A DNA stretch of 64,000 nucleotides from Brachypterus glaber (Eukaryota; Arthropoda; Insecta; Coleoptera; Kateretidae), in assembly GCA_958510825.1 (NCBI GenBank), contig OY294045.1:93866988-93930987 (forward strand), written 5' to 3'. A program made the position numbers and the translations under genes. The notes beneath the pieces are model-generated. The model was not told where the DNA came from, searched no databases, and saw only the letters and a program-made list of their open reading frames with translations. This document shows, piece by piece, positions 33,853-43,593 of this stretch; the stretch's first letter is position 1; each line of letters starts with the position of its first letter.

Positions 33853-34748
33853 AACATAACCTAATTCATGCCACTGAAAATGCATATTTTTAATCTGTAA
33901 CCTAATTTATTAATTGTGTAATGTCCTTAGTGTTATTTACGACCAGAATGTTAAAGATGTCCCATTATATTTATTTAAGTCCGTAGATGCTATATCTATT
34001 ATAGCGAAACCGCGGTCACACTAATTGTTTTCAATAATAAAATTAACGTGAAGTCGATTACAAGCCTTTTTTAATTATTTTATAATAAACCACTTCACTA
34101 TAAGAAGTTCAGACGTTCAGAACCATGAATGAATTTTCAAACTGGAGAATGTAATTTCTTTATCTACTCCGCGGGGGATACTTAACTGCGTCAAAAGTTT
34201 TAACTTGTAATTTTTTTTAGGAAAAAACCTAAAATGATTGCGCTACTAACTTCAACACAACTAAGCAGCTTACCACTCCCTTTTACCCTGGAACCCCCTG
34301 GAGCATGTGGTCGCGACTACATGCAGTTCCTACTAACTTGATTTATTTTGAACGATTGCGTCTGCGTTGCGGCACTAATTTTAAAATGGTAAAAAAGTTC
34401 GTTGTGTACATGCAAAAAAAGTTCTAACTTGTAATTCTTGTTCTTTCTTATATCAAAGAAGGGTATCGTTTTAAATAGGAGTTTTGGGCTAAATAAGAAA
34501 AATTCGTTTTTTTTGAAAAAAGTACAAAATGTTAAAAAGAAATGATAAAAAACTTGTTATTTGGTAATAAAGAACAAAATGAAAAAAAAAATAAAAACTA
34601 AGGAATTATTTGATATCGTAAACCCGACAACATCGCATTATTCTTGTGCTAAATGTGACTATCATACTGAAAAAAAGCAATATTTTTTATTTATTTACAA
34701 AACCAACATAAATACGTTTAGATAGAATGTATAATAAAAACACTGTTC
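33853..34748. other. Unique-looking spacer
   Basis: No repeat match. Slightly GC-richer around 34290-34380, including the palindromic words CATGTGGTCGCGACTACATG, but no defendable exon. Confidence 0.35.
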
Positions 34749-34798
34749 AATATTAATTAAATATATTTATTTTTAAATAAATATATTTAATTAATATT
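34749..34798. repeat. 50-bp perfect AT palindrome
   Basis: Two 24-nt arms (34749-34772 and 34775-34798), made only of A and T, are exact inverse copies around TT. Confidence 0.9.
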
Positions 34799-34829
34799 AT
34801 AAGTTAAAAGTCTATTTGTAACTTTTTCA

Positions 34830-35514
34830 TAATCTAGTTTTAAATCATATCATGGAAATAAACTAATTTAACATGTTGAAAGCCAGATTAAATTACTTGT
34901 CTTGGGTAACAATGTCCCAAGGAACTAGATGCTTTGGGTTATCGTTGAAGCTAATGGTTTGCTTACAATGTTATTATAGTAAAAATAACGCCATAATCGT
35001 ACTGAAACTTAAGAAACTAGTCACATAAGTCCAGCCTAATTACACATTGAATTGTAGTATATTAAATCCGTGAAAACTAATAAAACACAACCAAATATTT
35101 TAATATTATAGTCAAGAGCAGTGAACACAACACAGACCCACTTTGGTCCCACTGTAGTAGTTAGTGTGCAGTTATTTTTATTTTGACGAGATGACATTTG
35201 ACACTTGAAGTTTCGTGCAATGTTGCCAAATCGTACATTGACAGATATCAAATTCTTAATTAAAATAACTAATTAAAGTATGTTCCGGGATGTAAAAAGG
35301 GCTAAAATTTTGGCTAAGTATTTATTTTTTATGTATCTATAAGCATGTAAAGTCTTATCGTTGCAGGCGATTTAGCCCAAAATGCGATACCCTCCTTTAA
35401 TCTAAAGTCATTGGGCTGTAGTATCTCAAAAAGAACGTCAAACATAGTAAGCTGGCTTAGTTCTCAGTTGTATGGAAAGTAGCTTTAGTCTGTTGGTTCG
35501 TTACTATATGGGTA
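34830..35514. other. Spacer without recognised genes
   Basis: No bounded repeat was found; a minus-strand open frame at 35036-35251 has no family features. Confidence 0.35.
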
Positions 35515-35939
35515 CACGGAAAGAAATTAGTGGGCTCTGCGCTATACATTATAAGATATTTGGTAACAGTGGCAAATTATAGTGATTTAAGCTATAGATT
35601 ATAAGGGACACAATAACTAATAATGTTAAAAATAAATTGGAAACGATTATATATATTACAGACACGATTATATTTATTACAGGCACTATTATAAATTTAC
35701 AGAAATTTTATTATATTATAAAAATTATTAGCACGGACAATAATTAAATCTATTTAAGCTATAAATGCCATACTATTTGTTATATTTTATTATTCACTAA
35801 ACAATTAAAGTATTTCATATGAATTTTTACACTGACTGCCATAATTGTAAGAGAAAGCCTTGTATTTATATAATAAGCGATTATAATTTGCTTGGTATGT
35901 GTGTTATAGCGCTCCTAGCTATAATTTATTTTTTCCGTG
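35515..35939. mobile_element. TIR element X, copy 2
   Basis: CACGGAAAGAAATTAGTGGG at the left and ATTTTTTCCGTG at the right, with TA directly outside both ends (35513-35514 and 35940-35941). The 425-bp body is the inverse of 11867-12290 with few differences, so both insertions are fairly young. Confidence 0.83.
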
Positions 35940-36224
35940 TAGAAGGTAGCCTGGGTCGATAAAACAGAGAGTGTTAATAGGATATATATAGAGCAAAGGC
36001 GGACCCAGAATAAATATCAAACCGAATGATTTATCTGCACTATAAATATTTTATATGAACTAGCGTGCTGTGGTTATTTCACACTAAATCGCCATACTTT
36101 AGAGATGTAGTATACTAGAGACCGAATATCACTTGTTTATTCATACGTGCAGTTATAAGGATGCTTTTCATTAGCGTTGTCTAAACTAGGTATTAGATGA
36201 ATTTGTAATTTATCCTAGAAGGCT

Positions 36225-37050
36225 TAGACCATAGACAAAGAACATAGATGAGCTGTCATCTCAAGGTTATATACAAATTTACGAGTCCTCCATTTTGATA
36301 GGAAGTTACGTCAGAAATCAGCTGGGAAATTTAAATAAGTGGGTAAAATGTAAATAAATAAACGACATAACCTTACTTTTTAATGTTTTCTTATGTTATA
36401 TTAAAAAAAATCAAACTTACCTAAAAAATATGATACTGTCGTCGTTTTATGCTTCTACAACTTTTTATAAAACACGTCATTGCAAAGACTTTACTAGTTC
36501 TTTGAAAAATCACTATAAAATATACAAAAAACACAGAAAGACTTTAAAAGTTCAAAAACGCTATTATATAGTCTATAATAAAAAAAAGGTTCACCCTTCT
36601 AGCACAAAACACCAAACGCGTAGAAAAAATAACAGAAAAACCTCGAAAACAAACTCAAAACATACATAAATTAGGTTATGTTAACCTGTTGCACGAATAT
36701 GTTAGAGGTGTGTGCGAAAATTATATTTTTATATTTAAATTACTGGTAAAAATAAATAAATATCTGTGTAGTATAACATATTGATTTAGTTTTTACATAT
36801 ATAACAAACTGTTGCAACAAAACAACGACAAAAAGAAACTTTTACTGACTACTGAAGTGAAATGAAAAGACACATCTCTAATAAAGAAAATATTCCTACC
36901 TAACGCAACACAGTGTTACCAACATAAAATAGATATTTTTTTACTTTATGTTGGACAATTGGAATCAAAATGGAGGACGCATTTAGTCGGGACGCAGAAG
37001 TATGCGCAGACGGTCAAAAATCAATCTATTTGTTTATTTTGTCTATGGCT
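36225..37050. mobile_element. TIR element with CCATAGACAAA ends
   Basis: CCATAGACAAAGAACATAGA at the left pairs with the inverse TTTGTCTATGG at the right. Further in, GTCCTCCATTTTGAT pairs with ATCAAAATGGAGGAC. The lysine-rich open frame at 36430-36669 inside it is a product of A-rich sequence and has no protein features. Confidence 0.6.
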
Positions 37051-37304
37051 TACACTGTGTAAGGTAAACCCGTCGAAGTGTGACCCATGGAGTAAAGATG
37101 TCTACTTGTTTTAAATTACCTTCTTAAAATAAATTTTAGTGCTTTCGTGTGGTATAAATGTGTAATTACAAACTGTCCAATAAAATTTATATCACACAAA
37201 ATCACACCTCAGTGGAATTTCTAAAACATATATGTACCTAGTCACACTTTTCCGTAATAGAGGTTTAAATGTAAGTTAACAGTATAAAAAATCATATATT
37301 TTAC

Positions 37305-37410
37305 CTTGCATTTTGTGGTCCCACAGACTTAGCTTCGTATGACGAACTAGCACTTATGGCATGGTCTGGTATTCTTCCTTCTTCCATCCCAAGGGCTGTT
37401 CGGCACTCTC
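37305..37410 (-). CDS. Ddr: Discoidin domain receptor (DDR-like) internal exon
   Basis: This is the one host exon that can be defended. On the minus strand a TTTTTGTTTCAG acceptor precedes 106 bases that encode ECRTALGMEEGRIPDHAISA and then SSSYEAKSVGPQNA, ending at a GTAAAATAT donor. Two bases at each side belong to split codons. C-R-x-x-LGM-x-x-G-x-I-x-D-x-x-I-(S/T)-ASS is the opening of the F5/8 type C (discoidin) domain of DDR receptor tyrosine kinases, and SVGPQNAR is the form I know from insect DDRs. The protein is a collagen-binding membrane receptor, and this segment forms the first strands of its ligand-binding domain. The exon encoding the signal peptide should lie at higher coordinates and the rest of the discoidin domain at lower ones; neither was found here. 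A Penelope-like insertion begins only 30 nt upstream of the acceptor. Confidence 0.88.
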
Positions 37411-37441
37411 CTGAAACAAAAATAAGTAATATTAATCACAT

Positions 37442-37706
37442 CAAATTAAGAAATTCTTGATCCTTACTCATATTGGAGTTGATTTAAATAAACCATAAAA
37501 AAATTGTTATCTCTCCAAAATTTAAATTTATTGTCTATTAAACAAACATTACAGCGACAACTGTTTCGACTTTTTTAACATAAAGTCATTATTTGTAGCT
37601 TGAAAATGACTTTATGTTAAAAAAGTCGAAACAATTGTTGCTGTAATGTTTGTTTATAGACAATAAATTTATATTTTGGACAGATAACAATTTTTCTATG
37701 GTTTAT
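37442..37706. mobile_element. Penelope-like palindromic insertion with hammerhead-like motif
   Basis: A 10-bp target duplication, TTAATCACAT (37432-37441 and 37707-37716), brackets a 265-bp insertion. A unique tail (AAATTAAGAAATTCTTGATC and on) precedes a palindrome whose arms (about 37484-37590 and 37602-37706) share AATTTATTGTCTATAAAC-like and AGTCGAAACAATTGTTGC words. The right arm has TTGAAAA (37600-37606), a 6-bp stem GACTTT/AAAGTC, then GAAAC (37628-37632), the layout of a type-I hammerhead core. Inverted terminal repeats with a one-sided tail are typical of Penelope-like elements. A partial copy lies at 44446-44590. Confidence 0.75.
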
Positions 37707-37844
37707 TTAATCACATAAAATTTTTGTTTACAATTTGGATGATATAATCTAAATTTATTGTTATTATTACACTCTGAGTATTTATAAACTACCTTTATTA
37801 AAGGTCCGGAAACGAGTATAAACTTATAAACTAAACTAAACTTA

Positions 37845-38152
37845 CAGCCCGCGTAAAAAGTACGAAACACGTTGAATGATAGGTAAGTTGAGTGACCAAG
37901 AATGTACGAAGAAAAATATTTGAAGGGGATAGGGGAATCTCAACACCAGTGCAGTAGTAGGGATAGGAGTTGTTTCGGTGATCGTTGCGTATGCAGTCTG
38001 CAAACCAAACCATTGCGCATCTAATTTAAACATGGCCAATGAGGGGCACTGGCGCTGAGATTCCCCTATCCCTTCAAATCTTTTGCTTACTTAATTTTTG
38101 GGTACTCAACTTAACTAACATCCAAAGTGTTCCATACTTTTCACGCGCACTG
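37845..38152. mobile_element. TA-flanked foldback MITE
   Basis: TA dinucleotides (37843-37844, 38153-38154) flank CAGCCCGCGTAAAAAGTACG and the inverse CATACTTTTCACGCGCACTG. The inverted arms are about 110 bp long and include GAAGGGGATAGGGGAATCTC on the left and its near inverse on the right. Two minus-strand open frames over 37831-38039 are by-products. Confidence 0.85.
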
Positions 38153-38159
38153 TATATGC

Positions 38160-38689
38160 ATACTAAAAAAAAATATAATGTAATTTAAAAAAAAAAAAAA
38201 TAGGAAATCAAATATTAGGATTTTTAGGATTCCTGTATTTTTTAGAGTGTTTGGTTTTCGATGCTTTATATCGATATTATTTTAAAGCAACTTCCTAACA
38301 TACTTCCCTATTTTCAGAAAGTTATCCTTTTGATATATAATATATATAAACCAAAAATTTTAAAGCATAATTTTGTTGTCTAGTTTTACTTTTAAGGGTT
38401 TTAGGGTACCTAAGCAATGTTAAAGGGGAGAATTTCGTAAAATATGAGTTAGATTATGTACACGCAGTTAATTTTTTTCAGGTAAAGAATTGAAAAGCAC
38501 TGAGAAAATATATTGAATATAGTCCAGTCAAATAACAAATTTCTATGTTAAATTGCAATAAATGTACACGGGCTGATATTTTAAAGGTTAGTAGTGGATG
38601 GTAACAGAACACTCCTGTTAGTTTTTCACATAAAAAATAAATTTTCCTAAAAAGGTTACGTAAATCGGAAATTTCTTTCAGCTTCTTTC
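38160..38689. other. AT-rich spacer
   Basis: Nothing supported; poly-A and poly-T runs. Confidence 0.4.
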
Positions 38690-39000
38690 GAAATTTTAAG
38701 CCCTCATAACCTTTTTTTTTTAAGGGGATTACTTTTAAAAACAATAGGGATCTTCCCCTCGTAGAACTGAAAATTTCAAATCGATCGCATTTTTCGTTCT
38801 TGAGTTATCGTTATCGTTCACAAAAATCGTGAAATCGGACGGACAGACGGACGGACGGACAGGCGGACATTTCAAAAAAGGTTTCATGAAACAAATTTAT
38901 TTATATCCAAGAATTTTTTATCTACGACGATTTTTGAAATTTTTTGAAAACTAAAACTACCGTATATTATTCTAGCGCAGGCGCTGTGAATAATATAATA
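38690..39000 (-). repeat. Dispersed repeat R, minus-strand copy
   Basis: Read on the minus strand it goes from GCGCTAGAATAATATACGGT through a (GTCC)n tract (about 38838-38872) to GAACGATAACTCAAGAACG and TCTACGAGGGGAAGATCCC. The distal half is absent. Confidence 0.7.
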
Positions 39001-39431
39001 ATATACATACATATAAAGTTCAGAGTGTACACAAACAGGCTAGTGAAAAAGTCCTTTAGATCATATGTACATCCCCTCGTTCATCCTTGAATCCTTTCCA
39101 TTGTTGTATTAAGTATCCAGCCACCCCAAATTTGTAACCTAACCGTGAATAAAGGTATGTTTCACCAGTATCCTTGGTCACTAAATCGTAAGAGCTTTAC
39201 ACATATATGTAATTTGTTTAATAGGTTGGAAATTGAATCGAGAGTCCTTGTGTATAATGTATAATTAAATTAGTATGCTCGATGGCTACTATACAATATT
39301 TTGACTAATTAAATGCTATAAATCCTTGTATAGTATATAAAACCAGTTGTTTATGGGACAGTAGTTTATGTAATTGAAGTGTGAAGTGATTTTTCTTTAG
39401 TTTTCGTTATTAGCAGAGTTGATACTTTCAT

Positions 39432-40060
39432 TACGACCAGGGCCGGATTCAGAGGGAGGGAGATTCCCCGGGGCCCGGGCTCGAGGGGGACCCGGCAGTT
39501 TACAATAAACGGTTTATTTATTTATACTCCCTCCAGAACAATAAGGGCGCCAAAACAAGCAAATATACAGAGCCTTCTTGAGGTGAGCCATAGACCTTAA
39601 AAATTTTAAGTTAAGTTAAAATTCGTAAAAAATTGTGCTTGCGGCGCTAGGCTATTCTATTTTTAGATTTTTAAACTTAAACGTATAAATTGTAAAAATT
39701 TTAGCCGGCGGCGATTAAGCCTTCTTGCATATTTGTGAAACTTTAAATTATAACAGTGTTTTAAAATTATAATAAACTATTAAATTTATAAAAAAATTGC
39801 CTGCGGCGCTAGAGTCCTCTTGCATGTTTATGAATTTTAAAATTCTAACAGTGTTTTAAAATTAAAATGAACTATCAATTTGTAAAAATTTTCGCCTGCG
39901 GCGATAGGGCTTTTTTACTTTTTTTTATTCGACCTTGTAAAATTCGTAAGATAGATTGCCTGCAGCGCTAAAGTTTCTTGCAATTTGAAACAATGTTTTA
40001 AAATTAAAATTACCCTTCAAAATTGTTAAAATTTTCGCCTGCGGCCCTAAGCCTTTCTTG
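39432..40060 (+). repeat. AGGGCCGG-headed repeat with GCCTGCGGCGCTAG minisatellite
   Basis: The head AGGGCCGGATTCAGAGGGAG is a common insect repeat start. It is followed by six spaced variants of GCCTGCGGCGCTAG at about 39647, 39706, 39803, 39895, 39959 and 40038, separated by AT-rich spacers containing CAGTGTTTTAAAATTA. Non-coding. Confidence 0.7.
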
Positions 40061-40267
40061 TTTTTTGTTGATGATATCTTAAGCTGTTTAAAAAGAGGGT
40101 AGTTTTTACACACAAGGTATATTTATTTTTGTGATAAGAACTAATTTGCACTTCAAACAAAAGAAATTAATTTTTAATTATTAAAATCATATTTTTTTTA
40201 TTATGAAATGAAAAAGTCCAAACGAAAATTCCCAATTTTGATACTTTTTTAACCCCCTCATTAAATT

Positions 40268-41490
40268 TTTTTTTCTATTTTGCGTCTCTTATAAGCTCAT
40301 AATTACACGCAAAATGCGTGTTCTTATAGGCCCATAAAAGGTCTCTACTTTTTTTTCCTTTGGGTTGGCAACAGACAAAAGTCTATCTCTTGACGTATGC
40401 CGTGCAATTGTGAACGTCGGTTTAAAGTTTAATTTTCAGTAGTAATATCATAAGTGCATGTTGAATTATCGATAATTTTTTTACTGTATTAAAAAAATAT
40501 TTTGCTTGGCAATTGTTTGAGTTGCTTTTTCGTGTAACAAAATTCCGAGACCGCAGGTCGAGGAATTTTGACAAAAAATGCACGAAAACAATTTCCTTAA
40601 GCAAAATATTTTTTGATATACAGTAAAAAAATTATGTATAATTCAACATGCACGAATGGTATTTTTATATTATATTTAGACTATTTCACAAAAAAAATAA
40701 GGAAGTATATAATTTTACAATATTTTATGTTGTTTCATATTTAAATTAAAAATTTAAGAACTAAACAATATTACTTTACAACTATAATTAAAAATTTAAA
40801 TCTCAAATTTTCCGCGCTTTTTAAATCCACGATGTTCACTTGTTCGCGAATGTTGCCAAGTCTAAACTTTGCTCGAGGGATATTTTATGCTTGAGATTAT
40901 TCCAATAAAATATTTGTTATCACATATATTAGCATTTAAATAAAGATCATTGCTGTTTTTGTTTAAAAAGTTTAGTTTTCAACTGAAAAGAAATAAAATA
41001 ACGGGTGATTTTAAAATATAATATATTATCTGGAATTACTTATATTGCTTATCAATAAAAATAAATCAACTAAAGGTAAGCTTCACAAATTAAAAACACA
41101 TTTTGCAAAAATATAACATTTATCAAGATGTCAGTAACTGTCAGTTTCTTGTTTCCATAGTAACCAAGTAATAATTGCATATGTGCAAAAATTATCAGAT
41201 TTATTTTGATCTCATTGGTCAAGAAACTAAAAATGCAAGGTTTTGATTGGCCTATATATTGTTTGTGTTTAGGTTATGTTTTACCGTGTTGAAATTATGG
41301 CTTGGTTACTTGCAGTGGAAAAGAGAAGAAATGACTATAAAATATATCAAAATAATATTCGTTCTTAGAATTTTAAACATGGCGAAAACTGTAATGCCAA
41401 TTCGAAACAAAAATCCCTAAATCAGTTATCAATTTAAATGTAAGTTTTTTAAAATTTTAGAGCAAAATAGAAAAAATTGTTTTTAGCGCA
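40268..41490 (+). repeat. Dispersed repeat S, split by an insertion
   Basis: The left part, 40268-40450, and the right part, about 41266-41490, align consecutively with 19688-20055. The intervening 0.8 kb (about 40452-41265) is absent from the other copies and contains the hairpin element listed next. Confidence 0.65.
40455..40660. repeat. Long palindrome with CCGCAGG core
   Basis: CATGTTGAATTATCGATAAT and its near inverse form the outer arms. The centre reads AAATTCCGAGACCGCAGGTC followed by GAGGAATTT. Arms are about 100 bp and imperfect. Confidence 0.75.
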
Positions 41491-41585
41491 CTAGTACTTT
41501 AGAAAACTCACCGCAAGCGGCTCGTTTTCTAAACTTGTACTCGTGCGCTACAAACGTATGTTATGAAACTAGTACTTTAATTTAC
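41490..41585. repeat. CCGCAAGCGG hairpin
   Basis: AGCGCACTAGTACTTTAGAA and its inverse TTCTAAACTTGTACTCGTGC flank CCGCAAGCGG. The right arm and the following AAACGTATGTTATGAAACTA also occur at 27067-27145. Confidence 0.75.
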
Positions 41586-41758
41586 TAATATGGTCGAATA
41601 GAGAATTTAATAAGCTTTAAAATGCCTTCAGCGTCCATTGTATCACCTAAAAATATCTAATATATAGCAAAAATTAATGTGGACTATGTTATTTACGTAT
41701 TTCAAAGTTCAAGTTGATGATATCTTAAGCTGTTTTTTACACGCACCGTGTATTTTAT

Positions 41759-42048
41759 GGGAGGATTGGTATAGTGGACTTCCGCGTCGTACTTGACGAG
41801 TTTACTACCCAAATAGCGTGAGTTCGATTCTCACCGGCGCCGATTTGCCTTTTTCACTTAAATAATAATTGAAATTTGGCAAAGGCGTAAGTGAAGCGTA
41901 CACTCTCTATAAATTGATTCGAAAGTCAATTAAAGCCGGTGGTTCCCTCTACTACTAGCCCACACAAGTCCTGGACTTAGGGGATGCCTAATTAAGTAGA
42001 ATAGTACGAGGTTAAACAAAAATGTAATGTAATTTAATGTAGTGTCAT
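41759..42048 (+). mobile_element. tRNA-derived SINE, copy 1
   Basis: The 5' head GGGAGGATTGGTATAGTGG carries an A-box-like segment, and GAGTTCGATTCTCACCGGCG is a B box with the acceptor-like stem closing on CGCC. The body holds TTGGCAAAGGCG, AAAGCCGGTGGTTCCCTCTA and TCCTGGACTTAGGGGATGCC. The tail is TGTAATGTAATTTAATGTA. Related 59741-61989 and window-end copies share the body. It sits inside a duplicate of a sequence present uninterrupted at 40070-40150, which supplies an empty-site comparison with an approximate ATTTTAT/ATTTATT duplication. It needs LINE machinery to move. Confidence 0.85.
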
Positions 42049-42339
42049 TTATTTTTGTGATAAAAACTATTTTGCACTTCAAACACAAGAAATTAATTTT
42101 TAATTATTAAAATAATTTCACATTTCAAAAACTAATTAAACCAGCTTGGAAAACATTAAATATTCCAATGCATAACAATCATAATATAAAATTAAATCCG
42201 TCGACGTTCAAAAACAGTGCTTTAATTAACTCATTTGTTTAAATAGAGCACGTTGTTCTAATTGTTGCATGTTTTTATTTACATTCTTGCGTTTATTTGC
42301 ATAAAACAATGCAATTCAACGTTGCATCTACCCGGCATT

Positions 42340-42371
<32 letters not shown>

Positions 42372-42457
42372 CGGGATAACCCCCTTTTTTAAAAAATATT
42401 ACAAATATACAATATTTCAATACTAAACTTAAAATTAAATATAATAATAATTAAATT

Positions 42458-43352
42458 GTAGGTAAATACCATATAGGTTGCCAAACTTTGAATGTAATTT
42501 TCTGGTTTGTAAAAAAAACTCGGATTTTTTGGCAGGTTTTAATGCGTCACTTTATTATATGGCTAACGTTTCTCCCCTCTTTGGGGGCTTTATCAAAGCT
42601 GAAAGATAACAACTATTGTTAATAACAATAATAATGATAATATATAACAAAAATATTTTTTGCCTGTATTGAATCCCATTTTCAGGTAAAATATGTAAAT
42701 TTTCTTACCTAAAAATTATGTGAGCGTAGTTATATATATTATAAACTTGAACATTATGAAAAAGAACCTTTTACAACATAAAAATAAATAAATATTACAT
42801 TACAATATAAAAATTGGTTTTGACACCATGTCGAAAAATTTGTAGGTTAAAAGCGTCGTTCGCAGTAAAAAACATGTAACATTTTTGTGGGTCGAACCCA
42901 GCATTAGTCAATTCTCTGTGGTAACATCGAGAATTGACTAATGCTGGGTTCGACCCACAAAAATGTTACATGTTTTTTACTGCGAACGACGCTTTTAACC
43001 TACAAATTTTTCGACATGGTGTCAAAACCAATTTTTATATTGTAATGTAATATTTATTTATTTTTATGTTGTAAAAGGTTCTTTTTCATAATGTTCAAGT
43101 TTATAATATATATATAACTACGCTCACATAATTTTTAGGTAAGAAAATTTACATATTTTACCTGAAAATGGGATTCAATACAGGCAAAAAATATTTTTGT
43201 TATATATTATCATTATTATTGTTATTAACAATAGTTGTTATCTTTCAGCTTTGATAAAGCCCCCAAAGAGGGGAGAAACGTTAGCCATATAATAAAGTGA
43301 CGCATTAAAACCTGCCAAAAAATCCGAGTTTTTTTTTACAAACCAGAAAATT
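42458..43352. mobile_element. Penelope-like insertion, near-perfect 859-bp palindrome
   Basis: A 14-bp target duplication, ATAATAATTAAATT (42444-42457 and 43353-43366), brackets the insertion. It starts with a 37-bp one-sided tail (GTAGGTAAATACCATATAGG on), then two arms of about 420 bp (from 42495) that are identical except for small length changes in A and AT runs, joined by a 12-nt loop TGTGGTAACATC at 42917-42928. The right arm includes CTTTGATAAAGCCCCCAAAG and GGGGAGAAACGTTAGCC (43249-43285), a hammerhead-like core and stem typical of Penelope terminal repeats. No reverse transcriptase lies between the arms. Confidence 0.85.
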
Positions 43353-43593
43353 ATAATAATTAAATTATATAATAAACAATATTCATGAAAAAGAAAAAAT
43401 AATACGATTAAAAGAAAAGAAAATAATTAAAATTTACAATAAAATATTACAATTTAAAATAACAATAATAATATAAAATATGTAGAAAATTTCAGAACCA
43501 CTAAAATACTTAATCATAATACTACAACATTTTAACATAAGGATATGTATACAAAATCAAAATATAAAACTATAAAACAGTGTTTTTTTTAAG

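Noticed and set aside
34290..34345. Possible exon at a GC-rich patch
   Set aside because: The patch is largely a short palindrome (CATGTGGTCGCGACTACATG) with no open frame joined to good splice sites.
36430..36669. 79-codon Lys/Thr/Ser-rich frame
   Set aside because: It lies inside a TIR element and reflects A-rich composition; no initiation context or family feature.
41759..41850. Genuine tRNA gene
   Set aside because: The tRNA-like head continues directly into a SINE body with a second copy at 61600-61842; the anticodon arm is degenerate.
42880..42965. Possible tRNA (GGGTTCGACCC words)
   Set aside because: The words are the arms of the Penelope palindrome; there is no A box or cloverleaf.
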